A stretch of 64,000 bases of DNA from Pseudonocardia kujensis. Lineage in GTDB: Bacteria > Actinomycetota > Actinomycetes > Mycobacteriales > Pseudonocardiaceae. Positions 1 through 8,433 of this stretch are shown here, in pieces. Within the stretch, counting starts at the first letter, position 1. Each line of letters starts with the position of its first letter. The position numbers and the translations under genes were made by a program. The DNA lies in assembly GCF_021283305.1 (NCBI RefSeq), contig NZ_JAJSOK010000003.1, positions 179,959 to 243,958 of the forward strand, written 5' to 3'. The notes beneath the pieces were generated by a model, which made no database searches, was not told where the DNA came from, and saw only the letters and a list, made by a program, of their open reading frames with translations.

Positions 1-499
1 GTGCCGCCATCTTCCCCGCGGCGAAGAAGATCGGGTGGTTGAAGGGCGTGATCCGACCGACGACGCCGTACGGCTCCCGCGTCGAGAAGTGCAGGCCGCG
101 GGCGGTCGCCGGCACGGTCTCGCCCTTCAGCTCACCGGCAAGCCCGGCGTAGTACTCCAGGCTCTCGGCGGCGCGGGCGATGTCGAGACGCAGCTTGCGG
201 ACCGTGCTGCCCGAGTCGCGGACCTCGAGGTCGACGATCCGGTCCCGTTCGGCGCGCAGGGCGGCCGCCACCTCCACCAGCGCCGTGGCGCGATCGCGCG
301 GGGGCAGCCCGGCCCACGCGGGGGCGGCCCGCTCCGCGGCGGCCGCGGCGAGCCGGACGTCCTCGGTGGTGCCGGCGGGCACCCGCCCGATGACCTCCTC
401 GGTCGCCGGGTCGACCGCGTCGAGGAACGCCCCGTCCGAGGCGTCCGCCTGTTTCCCGTCGATCAGCATCCGGCCGTCGAGGAACTCCCCCGCGCTCAC
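1..499 (-). CDS. Aldehyde dehydrogenase, N-terminal part (runs off left edge)
   Basis: NAD(P)+-dependent aldehyde dehydrogenase: oxidises an aldehyde to the acid. Only the first 166 residues lie in the window, so the catalytic Cys and Glu cannot be seen. The reading shows the family N-terminus (DPATEEVIGRVPAG, then EYYAGLAGEL) and the cofactor-domain entry GVVGRITPFNHP. The GTG start at 499 overlaps the TGA of the upstream flavin monooxygenase by four bases (GTGA), so it is the third gene of the demethylase operon and probably removes an aldehyde made there (inference). Confidence 0.9.
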   Translation of the reverse strand, partial: MSAGEFLDGRMLIDGKQADASDGAFLDAVDPATEEVIGRVPAGTTEDVRLAAAAAERAAPAWAGLPPRDRATALVEVAAALRAERDRIVDLEVRDSGSTVRKLRLDIARAAESLEYYAGLAGELKGETVPATARGLHFSTREPYGVVGRITPFNHPIFFAAGKMAA

Positions 500-1638
500 G
501 GCGCGGACCGCAGTCCGGCCTCGACCATCAGCGGCACGACCTTCTCGTTGAACTCGGCCAGCCCCTGGGCCATGTCGACCCAGCCGAGGGCGATACCGTC
601 GTAGCCGAGCTCCTTGTACGCGACGAGCCGCTCCACGATCTGCTCGGCGGTCCCGACAAGCGGCATGCCGCCCCAGCCCGCCACCTTGTAACGCGCCATC
701 TGGAGGTGCACCTCGGGCGAGAAGCTCTGGCTACCACCGGCCATGGACCCGCGGATCTGGTTCTGCGCGGCCTCGAGGTCGCCGAGCTCGTCGACGTACC
801 ATTCGAAGTAGCGCCAGGCCTCGGCCTCGGTGTCCGCCAGCACGACGGGCGCGAACGTGATCCGTCCGCCGCGCACGCCGAGCTCTTGCGCCCTCGCCTC
901 CGTCCGACGGGCGATGCCCCCGACAATGTCGAGGTCCGGCCCGCCCTGGAAGGAGTAGTCGGAGTGCTTGAGGGCGAAGTCGAGACCCGCGCCTGAAGTT
1001 CCGGCGGACACGATGAGCGGACGCGGACGCTGCACCGGCTTCGGCTGGAGGTAGCCGCGCCGCACCGTGTAGTACTTCCCCTCCCATTCCACCTCGTCCT
1101 GCTCTGTCCACAACCGCTCGACCAGCATCAGCCACTCCTCGGCGGCTGCGTACCGGTCCTCGTGCTCGCGCTGGTCGATCCCGAACATCCCGAACTCGAG
1201 GGCGTTGTTCCCCGCCACGAGGTTGAGGCCGACCCGGCCCGCGCTGATCGCGTCGATGGTGGCGGCCATCTTCGCGGCAAGCATCGGGTGGAAGACCGGG
1301 ATGTGGCAGGTGACGAACAGGTGGATCCGCTGCGTCACCGCGGCCATGCCCGCGGCCCACGTGAAGGTCTCGTACTGCTCGGCGTTGGCGTTCATCCGCC
1401 CGCCGTGCCCCCTCCACCGCCCGAGCGAGAGCAGGAACTCCCACCCGGCGGCATCGGCGGCCTGTGCGACCGCCACGGTGTCCGGCCACGACAGCACGTT
1501 GGGTGCCGCCTCGGACATCACCATCCCGCCACTGATGTTGAGGCAGAAGATGCCGAGCTTCATCGCATTGTCGCCGTACATCGCCGAGGTCGGCTGTGCG
1601 GCCGCGGCCGGGGTCTGAGTCTGGGTCGCGACGTCCAT
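496..1638 (-). CDS. RutA-like LLM-class flavin-dependent monooxygenase
   Basis: Bacterial-luciferase-fold oxidoreductase, 380 residues. The order of motifs recalls pyrimidine monooxygenase RutA: LSLGRWRGHGG, then AATIDAISAGRVGLNLVAG, then SAGTSGAGLDFA. RutA-type enzymes use reduced FMN and O2 to open a ring amide; the substrate here is unknown. The start is ATG at 1638, preceded by GAGGAGAA at good spacing; the open frame continues upstream but only antisense-like residues precede it. It lies between the demethylase-like gene (34-base gap) and the aldehyde dehydrogenase (4-base overlap). No flavin reductase gene is visible nearby. It could also be a generic LLM oxidoreductase. Confidence 0.85.
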   Translation of the reverse strand: MDVATQTQTPAAAAQPTSAMYGDNAMKLGIFCLNISGGMVMSEAAPNVLSWPDTVAVAQAADAAGWEFLLSLGRWRGHGGRMNANAEQYETFTWAAGMAAVTQRIHLFVTCHIPVFHPMLAAKMAATIDAISAGRVGLNLVAGNNALEFGMFGIDQREHEDRYAAAEEWLMLVERLWTEQDEVEWEGKYYTVRRGYLQPKPVQRPRPLIVSAGTSGAGLDFALKHSDYSFQGGPDLDIVGGIARRTEARAQELGVRGGRITFAPVVLADTEAEAWRYFEWYVDELGDLEAAQNQIRGSMAGGSQSFSPEVHLQMARYKVAGWGGMPLVGTAEQIVERLVAYKELGYDGIALGWVDMAQGLAEFNEKVVPLMVEAGLRSAP

Positions 1639-1672
1639 GTCGTTCTCCTCGTTCCTCGTGACGACGAACCGG

Positions 1673-3034
1673 TCAGCGGATCGGAGCGGAGGTGTGCACC
1701 GTAGCCCGGATCTCGGTCTGGACGTGGCGCTCGACCCCGAGCTTGGCGGTCCCACCGTTCTCCTCGCCCCAGACCACGCTGACCTCCTTGCCGTCGACCG
1801 CCGCGTCGGCGTCGAGCATGCCGAGGGAGAAGAAGCCGCCGACGTTGACGGTGTAGCCGCACATCGCCGAGATACCGACGAGCTCGTCCTGCGCACGGAC
1901 CTGGTCGAACTGCACCCGTGCGTACCGACCCAGGGGCATGTCGAGGAACTTCGCCCCGGTGCCCCGCGGGGAGAACAGGCTGCTGGTGATGACCCGGGTG
2001 GCGTCCTCGTCGTTCCACCGCAGCCAGACCTTGCGCTTGCGCGGCTCGTCCTTGGTCGCCTCGAGCGCCTCCCGGCCGATGAAGTCGTGGTCGAACTTCA
2101 TGATGTGGCCGTAGTCCATGTCCCACGGGGTCCGGTAGTAGTCCTCGATGTCGTCAGAGGCGAAGCTGCCCGCGATCGAGATCTTGGCCTCGTACCCGTC
2201 GCCCGGCAGCCACTCCCGGTAGGCGCGCATCCGCTCGTCGGTGTAGATCCCCGGGACCGGCTGCGAGAGATAGCCGGACTCGATCCCGGAGCTGTAGTAG
2301 GCGAGCGCGCCGCCGCGCACCAGGCCGAACTCCTCGCCCGCGGAGAGGAGCGCGTCGAGGACCCGCGGGCCGTCCTCGGACGGACCCCAGATCTCCAGGC
2401 CCATGTTGTCGTCACCGGGCGCGCCGGCCATCGTGTGCTTGAGCGCGCGCACCTGCGCGCCGCCCAGATCGAACTCGGTCATGCCGAAGAAGCGGACCTC
2501 GGGCAGCGCCCCGTCTGTGGCCTTCTCGAGGATGCTCTTCGCGAGCGGACCCTCGATCTCGTACCGGAACAGCCGCCGGCGGGCGTCACTGTCCGCGGTC
2601 CGCCGGTCCCAGGTGACCTCGACGTCGTACCCGCCGATCTCCGCCTGGTACTGGACCCAGTTCGCGCAGGCGCTCGGACCGACGAGGCTGACCTCGTCGT
2701 CCTCCAGGCCGAACAGCACCGACGTCCCGATCAGGTTGCCGTCGTACCCGCAGACCATGAACTGCTTGGACTTGTTGCGACCGAAGTTCTTGAAGCTGTT
2801 GATCCCGGTGTCCGACATCAGCCGGACGACGTCGGGACCCTTGAAGTACGCGTCGTTCATGTGGTTGGACTGGTCGAACAGCACCGCGCTCGACATCCAC
2901 GCCGCCTGCTCGTCGCGCCAGTTGGAGTGCTGCGGGGCGTAGGCGAGGCTGAACAGCTTGAGCGGGGCGTTACGGAGCATGTCGACCGGCTTCGAGTACG
3001 TCGCCAGCTTCGCCTGCAAGCTCTCGTTGACCAT
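1673..3034 (-). CDS. GcvT/LigM-like tetrahydrofolate-dependent demethylase
   Basis: A 453-residue member of the aminomethyltransferase (GcvT) fold. Its length and N-terminal lead (PLKLFSLAYAPQHSNWRDEQ) match the LigM/DesA/DmdA branch, which moves a methyl group from a methoxy, amine or sulfonium substrate to tetrahydrofolate. Later motifs SGIESGYLSQPVPGIYTDER and GFFSLGMLD fit that branch. ATG 3034 is used because a GGAAAGG-type ribosome site precedes it; an in-frame ATG 33 bases upstream is less likely. First gene of an operon with a flavin monooxygenase and an aldehyde dehydrogenase. A GntR-type operator lies at 3176-3191 just upstream. The substrate cannot be read from sequence. Confidence 0.8.
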   Translation of the reverse strand: MVNESLQAKLATYSKPVDMLRNAPLKLFSLAYAPQHSNWRDEQAAWMSSAVLFDQSNHMNDAYFKGPDVVRLMSDTGINSFKNFGRNKSKQFMVCGYDGNLIGTSVLFGLEDDEVSLVGPSACANWVQYQAEIGGYDVEVTWDRRTADSDARRRLFRYEIEGPLAKSILEKATDGALPEVRFFGMTEFDLGGAQVRALKHTMAGAPGDDNMGLEIWGPSEDGPRVLDALLSAGEEFGLVRGGALAYYSSGIESGYLSQPVPGIYTDERMRAYREWLPGDGYEAKISIAGSFASDDIEDYYRTPWDMDYGHIMKFDHDFIGREALEATKDEPRKRKVWLRWNDEDATRVITSSLFSPRGTGAKFLDMPLGRYARVQFDQVRAQDELVGISAMCGYTVNVGGFFSLGMLDADAAVDGKEVSVVWGEENGGTAKLGVERHVQTEIRATVHTSAPIR

Positions 3035-3175
3035 CGTCTGCCTTTCCGTCGTTGGCGTGCAAGACACGGGTTCCGGGCTCGGACAGCGGGCCCGGCGAAG
3101 TCACCTCGGCTGTTCCGCGCGCCGCCGACCTGCGGCCGCCGCGCTCCCAACCGGCTTGCCGACCCTAGATTTTCG

Positions 3176-3191
3176 CAGGCTTGCCTGTCAA
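3176..3191 (-). promoter_or_regulatory. Candidate GntR operator, copy 1
   Basis: On the minus strand this reads TTGACAGGCAAGCCTG, an inverted repeat CAGGC/GCCTG around a 2-base centre. It lies 142 bases upstream of the demethylase-like start and overlaps the last codons of the GntR gene. The same element recurs before the permease gene at 11270 and, as a shorter form, before the aldolase operon at 11220. Assignment to the local GntR protein is inference. Confidence 0.6.
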
Positions 3192-4003
3192 TAAGGCAGC
3201 CGGGCGACGGCAGGCGGGACTGTCGGTACCGCCGCGCCCGGACGCCGCACGGTCTGCATGATCATCCGGTCGGCGCGGGTCCAGCCGATGGCGAACTCGC
3301 AGGTCCGTCCGTCGGCCAGCACGGTCACCTGCTCCTGGCGGATGACCGGGTCGCCCTCGGTGATGGCCAGGCTCAGTGCGACCGACGGCCCGGCGAGCGC
3401 GGCCGCGAGGGCCGTCCTGATCTCGCCGACCTCGCACCCGGCCACCGCCACGACCGCCTGGTGCAGCGATCCGCAGGTGTCGATGTGGCCCGGCACGGCG
3501 TCGAGGTCGGGCGGGAGGTAGGAGGTCCAGAAGCCCGTCGGCTCGTCGTTGACGACGGTGACGTGCTCGACCATCACGCAGCCCGAGCCGCCCGGCAGGC
3601 CGAGCCGCTCGCGGACGATCGGCGGGGCCGTCATGGACCTGGCCTCCAGCACCTCGCGACGGGTCTGGACCTGCGCACCCTGAGGATGGAAGCCGCCGAG
3701 GCGGTCGACCCGATGGTCGAAGCGCTCCCCGACGACGAAGGTCCCGGTCCCGGGGCTGCGGCGGATCAGCCCTTCGCCGCGGAGGCTGTCGAGCGCGTCC
3801 CGCACGACGTTGCGGCTCACCTCGAAGTGGCGCTGTAGATCGTCCTCGGACGGAAGCCGTCCGCCGTCGCCGGTCAGCAGGGCCGCTCGGACGAGGTCCG
3901 CGACCCGCCGCACGGCGGTCTCGCGCGCCCGTCTGGTGAGGGACTGCGCCCGGCGCCGCCGGAGCGCGATCAGTCGGCGGCGGCTCTCGTCGGGGATGGC
4001 CAT
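3188..4003 (-). CDS. GntR-family regulator with UTRA ligand domain
   Basis: Transcription factor of 271 residues. The N-terminal winged helix shows LPSEDDLQRHFEVSRNVVRD and LIRRSPGTGTFVV. The C-terminal half fits the UTRA ligand-binding fold (HutC branch), with CVMVEHVTVVNDEPTGFWTS. ATG 4003 gives a normal N-terminus; a TTG at 4078 that overlaps the stop of the SDR gene (TTGA) would add 25 residues and cannot be excluded. It is the last gene of the long leftward operon, so it probably autoregulates. Its target is likely the repeat seen at 3176, 11220 and 11270 (inference), and its ligand would be the unknown substrate or an intermediate. Confidence 0.88.
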   Translation of the reverse strand: MAIPDESRRRLIALRRRRAQSLTRRARETAVRRVADLVRAALLTGDGGRLPSEDDLQRHFEVSRNVVRDALDSLRGEGLIRRSPGTGTFVVGERFDHRVDRLGGFHPQGAQVQTRREVLEARSMTAPPIVRERLGLPGGSGCVMVEHVTVVNDEPTGFWTSYLPPDLDAVPGHIDTCGSLHQAVVAVAGCEVGEIRTALAAALAGPSVALSLAITEGDPVIRQEQVTVLADGRTCEFAIGWTRADRMIMQTVRRPGAAVPTVPPAVARLPY

Positions 4004-4074
4004 GGCGCCAGTCTCGACCACGAGGACTCCGGACGACGAGCGTCCGGTGACGCGCGCCGCGGTCGCGGACCGCC

Positions 4075-4803
4075 TCAAAGCCGGAGCACCCCACCGTCGA
4101 CGACGAGGACCTGGCCGGTCACGAAGCTCGCGGAGAGCAGCGTCGCCGCCCCTTCCGCGACCTCCACCGGGGTGGCCAGCCGGCCGAGCGGCGTGATCGT
4201 CGCTTGTGCGGCGAACCCGGCGTCATCGACCGCCGCCCGCGACTGGTCGGACGGCACGAGCCCGGGGACGAGGGTGTTGACCCGCAGCCCGAGCGGCCCC
4301 CACTCGAGGGCGAGGACCCGCCCGAGGTTGACGAGCCCGGCCTTGGCCGCGGCGTAGTGGGCGCCGCCCGCGAGGGGCCGGAACGCCTGGCCCGACGCCA
4401 CGTTGACCACGGCGCCGGAGCCGGAGGCCTGCCGGGCGAACGCCTGGCACATCAGGAATGCGCCGGTGAGATTCACCGCGAGGACCTGCTGCCACTCCGC
4501 GAGGCCGATCTCGAGGGCGGCGCCGCGTGGGAAGACCGCGGCGTTGTTGACCAGCCCGGAGACCGGACCTGCCACGGCCAGTCGGTCCCACAGCGCGGTC
4601 ACCGAGCCCGGGTCGCCGACATCGCAGTGGGCCCCCGTGGCCTCGCCCCCGGCCTCGCGCAGGGCCCGGGCCGTCTCCTCCGCCTGGTCCGCCAGGACGT
4701 CCACGCACCAGACGTGTCGCCCGTCGGCGGCCAAACGGTGGGCGATCGCCGTACCGATGCCCTTACCCGCCCCGGTGACGACCACGGTGTCGGCCGGGCT
4801 CAT
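4075..4803 (-). CDS. SDR-family oxidoreductase
   Basis: Classical short-chain dehydrogenase/reductase, 242 residues. It shows cofactor motif TGAGKGIG near residues 9-16, NNAA near the middle, and the catalytic HYAAAKAG (Tyr-x3-Lys) preceded by NVASGQA. The end ITGQVLVVDGG-like stretch (VTGQVLVVDGGVL) is the usual C-terminus. ATG 4803 overlaps the TGA of the flavin monooxygenase (ATGA), so translation is probably coupled. It likely interconverts a hydroxyl and a carbonyl group in the pathway of this operon; the substrate is unknown. Confidence 0.9.
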   Translation of the reverse strand: MSPADTVVVTGAGKGIGTAIAHRLAADGRHVWCVDVLADQAEETARALREAGGEATGAHCDVGDPGSVTALWDRLAVAGPVSGLVNNAAVFPRGAALEIGLAEWQQVLAVNLTGAFLMCQAFARQASGSGAVVNVASGQAFRPLAGGAHYAAAKAGLVNLGRVLALEWGPLGLRVNTLVPGLVPSDQSRAAVDDAGFAAQATITPLGRLATPVEVAEGAATLLSASFVTGQVLVVDGGVLRL

Positions 4804-5828
4804 CGCCGGGCCACCGCCGGGTCGCGCGCCAGGACCGACGCCAGCCGGGGCAGCGCGTCGGGCTCCGGCACGTACTTGCAGAGCACGAGGTCCACACCGA
4901 TCTCCGCATACGCCGCGACCCGCTCGCCGATCAGCTCGGCGGGACCCACAAGCTGCGCTCCCACCGCGCCGAGCTTCGGGATGACGAGCTCGGGCGACCG
5001 GGCGGTGGCCTCGGCTCGCAGCCGCGCCACCTCGTCCCAGCCGGCACGCTCGGTCTCCGCAGGCACCACGAAGGCGCTTAGCCCGAACCCGACGGTCCGG
5101 TTGTACCGCGCGGCGCGCTCCCGCATCCGTTCCACCGAGACCCGCGCAGTCTCCAGCACCTCGGCGAAGGGGCGCTCGGGGTCGGTGCCATAGTCGACGA
5201 ACCAATGGTCGGCACAGCGTGCGACCATCTCGAGCCCGCGCCGGGAGCGGCTCACCGTGTAGAACGGCGGGGGCCCGCCCGCGGGGACCAGTGGCATCGG
5301 CGCCGCCGTGAACTCCTCACCCTCCTCGAGGTGCGCAGCGAGGTCGGCGTCCGCGGCCCACGTGGCGCGCATCGTCTCGATGTAGCGCTCGGCACGGGAG
5401 TACTTCTCCTCCTCCCCCGTGGGTCGCACAGTGCTGAAGAAGGTGTTCTCGGCGGTGTTCCAACCGGTGACGAAGTTGATCGCACTCCGGCCGGGGGCGA
5501 CGCGGTCCAAGGTGGCGGCCATCTTGGCCGCGATGTTCGGGTGCCAGAAGTCCGGGTTCATCGCGGGCATGACCGTGATGCGGTGCGTGTGCGAGGCCAC
5601 CGCCGCAGCCAGCACCCAGGACTCCAGGTCCGTGCCCAGATGACGCTCGGCGAACAGCGCGATGTCGAACCCCAGCGATTCCGCCTCGGTGACGCTGTCG
5701 AGCGCGAGCCGGTACCCAGGATCGACCGTGCCGGGGTCGAGCCCCCGCCGCCCGGCCGCGTCCACCTCGCCGAGCCGCGCGGAGTGCGCGGTCACGTGCG
5801 GGATCGGTACGTAGATGCCGGTCTTCAC
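4800..5828 (-). CDS. LLM-class flavin-dependent monooxygenase (second)
   Basis: Luciferase-like, FMN-dependent oxidoreductase of 342 residues. Features are IALFAERHLGTDLESW near residue 55, then AAKMAATLDRVAPGRSAINF and VTGWNTAEN, which resemble the SsuD/RutA-type active-site region INxVTG. GTG 5828 overlaps the TGA of the deacetylase gene (GTGA). It differs clearly from the monooxygenase at 496-1638, so the regulon has two distinct FMNH2-using enzymes, probably attacking two intermediates (inference). No flavin reductase was found in the window. Confidence 0.87.
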   Translation of the reverse strand: MKTGIYVPIPHVTAHSARLGEVDAAGRRGLDPGTVDPGYRLALDSVTEAESLGFDIALFAERHLGTDLESWVLAAAVASHTHRITVMPAMNPDFWHPNIAAKMAATLDRVAPGRSAINFVTGWNTAENTFFSTVRPTGEEEKYSRAERYIETMRATWAADADLAAHLEEGEEFTAAPMPLVPAGGPPPFYTVSRSRRGLEMVARCADHWFVDYGTDPERPFAEVLETARVSVERMRERAARYNRTVGFGLSAFVVPAETERAGWDEVARLRAEATARSPELVIPKLGAVGAQLVGPAELIGERVAAYAEIGVDLVLCKYVPEPDALPRLASVLARDPAVARR

Positions 5829-6688
5829 CGCTGTGTCTCCTTCCGGTAATGGCGGGCCAGGGTCGCCCCGTCGGTCCACCACACGTCGTCGTGGTCCCTG
5901 ATGTGCCCCAGCAGCCGGCGCAGCGCGTCGATCCGGTGCGGCACGCCGATGAGGTAGGGGTGCAGCGCGATGGCCATCACCCGCGGTTCCTGCGCACCCT
6001 CGCGGTGGAGCACCTCGAAAGTACGGATCGCCAGGTCGGCGAACTGCTCGGGAGTGAGCAGGCGCTGGTCGAACGCGGGCTTGTCGTTCACCTCGAGGGT
6101 GTACGGCACAGTGACGAGCCCGGAGCGGGTGAGGTCCGGGCGGTCGTCGGTGGCCCAGTCGGCCACGTAGTCGTAGCCGTTCTCGATGAGCCGGGCCTCC
6201 GTCGTCGAGCGCTCGGCGAGTCCGGCGCCGAGCCACCCCGCGGGCCGGGCGCCGAAGGCCGCGCCCAGGGTGTCGGTGACCCGGGCGATCTCCTCCCGCT
6301 CCTCCTGCTCGGAGAGCTGGTCGAGCCGGCGCGCGTTCGTCCACGAGTGGCCCATCACGTCCCAGGAGGCCTCCCGCATCGCGGCGACGAGCTCCGGGTA
6401 CGCCTCGACGACCGACGCGTTGACCGCGGCGGTGCCCCGGGCCCCGGCCTCGGTGAGCGCGTCGAGCACCCGGAAGAAGCCCACGCGCGTCCCGTAGTCG
6501 CGGACGGCGAACGCGAGCGTGTCGTGCGCGGCGCCGGTGCCTCCCGGGACCGGGCGGTCCAGCGGGAAGAACTCCACGTTGGGCACGACCCACACGGCGA
6601 GCCGCGCGCCGCCCGGCAGGGTCCAGCCCGTGCGAGCCCGTGCGGACCGGAACGGGACCGGCCCGGTCGCAGCGAACCCCGCGGTCAT
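5825..6688 (-). CDS. Polysaccharide deacetylase-fold hydrolase, PuuE-like
   Basis: NodB/PuuE-type hydrolase of 287 residues. The N-terminus ARLAVWVVPNVEFFPLDRP, the metal-site-like GHSWTNARRLDQLS, the stretch DWATDDRPD and the late histidine in IALHPYLIG are those of the PuuE allantoinase-like branch rather than of cell-wall deacetylases. There is no signal peptide, so it acts in the cytoplasm. In this family such proteins cleave cyclic or linear amides. ATG 6688 overlaps the TGA of the isochorismatase gene (ATGA). With that gene it forms a two-step amide-hydrolysing pair (inference). Confidence 0.82.
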   Translation of the reverse strand: MTAGFAATGPVPFRSARARTGWTLPGGARLAVWVVPNVEFFPLDRPVPGGTGAAHDTLAFAVRDYGTRVGFFRVLDALTEAGARGTAAVNASVVEAYPELVAAMREASWDVMGHSWTNARRLDQLSEQEEREEIARVTDTLGAAFGARPAGWLGAGLAERSTTEARLIENGYDYVADWATDDRPDLTRSGLVTVPYTLEVNDKPAFDQRLLTPEQFADLAIRTFEVLHREGAQEPRVMAIALHPYLIGVPHRIDALRRLLGHIRDHDDVWWTDGATLARHYRKETQR

Positions 6689-7416
6689 CGCGGGGCCGCC
6701 GCGGGGAGGCGCTCCAGCAGGCCGATCACCGTGGCCGAGTCGAGGACGTCGGCGTACTTGTGGTGGAGGTCGAACAGGTTGACCTGGTGGTTCAGCCACG
6801 AACGGTCGAACACGCCGTCCTCCACCACCACGGTGTGGAAGCCGTTCGAGCAAGCGTCGACGACGGTCGCCCGCACGCAGCCGGACGTGCTCTCGCCGAC
6901 CACGAGGACGGTCGAGATCCCGCGCGAGACGAGCTCGGCCACCAGCTGCGTGCCGTAGAAGGCGCTCGCCCGCTCCTTCACCACGATCACCTCACCAGGT
7001 GCCGGGGCCAGGGCGGGGTGGAAGTCCCACTGGTCCGCGGGGCCCGCGGGGTCCAGGCCACCGACTCGCCGGTTCGTCGCCGTGATCGGGCCCGCCGCCG
7101 CGTTCGCCGTGACGTGGATGACCGGGACGGCGGTGCGGCGGGCCGCCGCGAAGACCCGGGTGATGGGTTCGACGGCCGTGTGCGCGTATTTCCCGCAGCT
7201 GGAGGGGTAGGTGTTCTGGAGCTCGCGGGGCGGCAGCGGCCCGCCCTCGAACGCCTTGTTGTAGAGGTCGACGGCGACGAGGGCGACGCGGCCCTTGAGC
7301 CCGAGCGTGCGGCGGTAAGCCTGGTAGATCGTCCGCATGTCGGGGTCGGCGACGTCGTCCCAGACGTGCCGCAGGGTGTCCCACTCGACGGAGGCCGCGA
7401 ACTCCGCGCCGCTCAC
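6685..7416 (-). CDS. Isochorismatase-family amidohydrolase
   Basis: Cysteine hydrolase of 243 residues. The catalytic triad is visible: Asp50 (VAVDLYNK), Lys147 (VVKERASAF) and Cys180 (GESTSGCVRATVVD). The SGCVRA region recalls N-carbamoylsarcosine amidase and the ureidoacrylate hydrolase RutB, which release CO2 and NH3 or an amine from N-carbamoyl compounds. The protein is about 40 residues longer at the N-terminus than many relatives. GTG 7416 overlaps the TGA of the binding-protein gene. The context with two LLM monooxygenases suggests deamidation of a ring-opened product. Confidence 0.88.
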   Translation of the reverse strand: MSGAEFAASVEWDTLRHVWDDVADPDMRTIYQAYRRTLGLKGRVALVAVDLYNKAFEGGPLPPRELQNTYPSSCGKYAHTAVEPITRVFAAARRTAVPVIHVTANAAAGPITATNRRVGGLDPAGPADQWDFHPALAPAPGEVIVVKERASAFYGTQLVAELVSRGISTVLVVGESTSGCVRATVVDACSNGFHTVVVEDGVFDRSWLNHQVNLFDLHHKYADVLDSATVIGLLERLPAAAPR

Positions 7417-8408
7417 CGCCCCACCGCCGACGCGGCGACGAAAGTCCTCATCGACGGCGCCCAGTACTGGTCGGTCGAGACCACGGCGGGCAGCGCGCCC
7501 TGCGACACCAGGATCTCCACGTTGTGCGCCCAGGCCTTCTCGTCCACGTTGTAGGACCAGTTGTTCAGCGGCATGTTCGCCAGCAGCGCCGGGTCCAGCT
7601 TGGTGAAGGCCGCGACGGTCTGCCGGGCCCGCCCCTCGTCCTCGTAAAGCCAGTCGATCGCGGCGCGCAGGGACTGCTGGAACTTCTCGACGCGATCCGG
7701 GTTGCCCTCCACCCACGCCCGGGTCGCCCACCAGGCGGACAGCGGGGCCCCGGGGTTGGCCAGCAGGTTCGGGTAGGCGACAACGGTCCCCGAACCGGAC
7801 TGCTCGATCGAGGTGGAGAACGGGTCGATGGTCATCACGGCGTCGACCTGGCCCGAGCGCAGCAGGTCGAGGTGGCTGGCGAACGGGGCCTCGACGAACT
7901 CGATGCCGGAGGTGTCGATGCCCTGGCCCTGCATGAACCACAGCGCGCCGGCGTTCATCTGGCTCCGGACCCCGCCGAAGATCGCCACCCGCTTGCCCGG
8001 CAGATCCCGCAGAGTGCTGATCCCGCTCGTCGGCGCCGCGATCACGGTGCCCGAGTCGGGGGGCTCGTACTTGGCGGCCTCGTTCTGAATGATGGCCTGG
8101 ACGTCCAGCCCGGCGGCGCGGGCGGCGAGCGGCGGGCCGGGGATGGAGGACATCAGGTCGATGTCCCCGCGCTGCAGCGCCGCCGTCATCGCGGACGGGT
8201 CCTGGAACTCCACGCGCTCCACGTCGAGCCCGTGCTCGTGGAACATCCCCTCGGTGAGGGCCACGTACGTCGGGGTCTGGCCGCCGTTGGTGAAGAAGCC
8301 GATCCGGAGCCCGTCCAGGCCGGTGTTCACCTCCGACCCGCCCGAGCCGCACCCTGCGACGACCGCCAGTGCCGCGGCGACGACCGCCGCCACGAACGTC
8401 CTTCTCAT
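7413..8408 (-). CDS. ABC transporter substrate-binding lipoprotein (SsuA/NMT1-like)
   Basis: Extracellular solute receptor, 331 residues. A basic N-terminus and hydrophobic stretch end in VVAGC, giving a lipidated Cys20. The body fits the SsuA/TauA/ThiY type: LRIGFFTNGGQTPTYVALTEG, RGDIDLMS and DAVMTIDPFSTSIEQS. This type binds sulfonates, pyrimidines, nitrate or phthalate; the ligand here is unknown. It is separated from the permease gene by 25 bases and overlaps the amidohydrolase gene by four. It is probably the most direct handle on the pathway substrate. Confidence 0.9.
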   Translation of the reverse strand: MRRTFVAAVVAAALAVVAGCGSGGSEVNTGLDGLRIGFFTNGGQTPTYVALTEGMFHEHGLDVERVEFQDPSAMTAALQRGDIDLMSSIPGPPLAARAAGLDVQAIIQNEAAKYEPPDSGTVIAAPTSGISTLRDLPGKRVAIFGGVRSQMNAGALWFMQGQGIDTSGIEFVEAPFASHLDLLRSGQVDAVMTIDPFSTSIEQSGSGTVVAYPNLLANPGAPLSAWWATRAWVEGNPDRVEKFQQSLRAAIDWLYEDEGRARQTVAAFTKLDPALLANMPLNNWSYNVDEKAWAHNVEILVSQGALPAVVSTDQYWAPSMRTFVAASAVGR

Positions 8409-8433
8409 CGGTCCGACTCCTTGTTCTCGTGTG

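Noticed and set aside
1637..3838. Very long plus-strand open frame (733 codons)
   Set aside because: It is antisense to the demethylase-like and GntR genes; its residues are Arg/Val/Asp/His-rich shadow sequence without any family motif.
496..7416. Complete uracil-degrading Rut operon
   Set aside because: A RutA-like and a RutB-like protein are present, but RutC, RutD, RutE, RutF and the RutG permease are not, and unrelated enzymes are interleaved. The resemblance is used only as a hint at chemistry.
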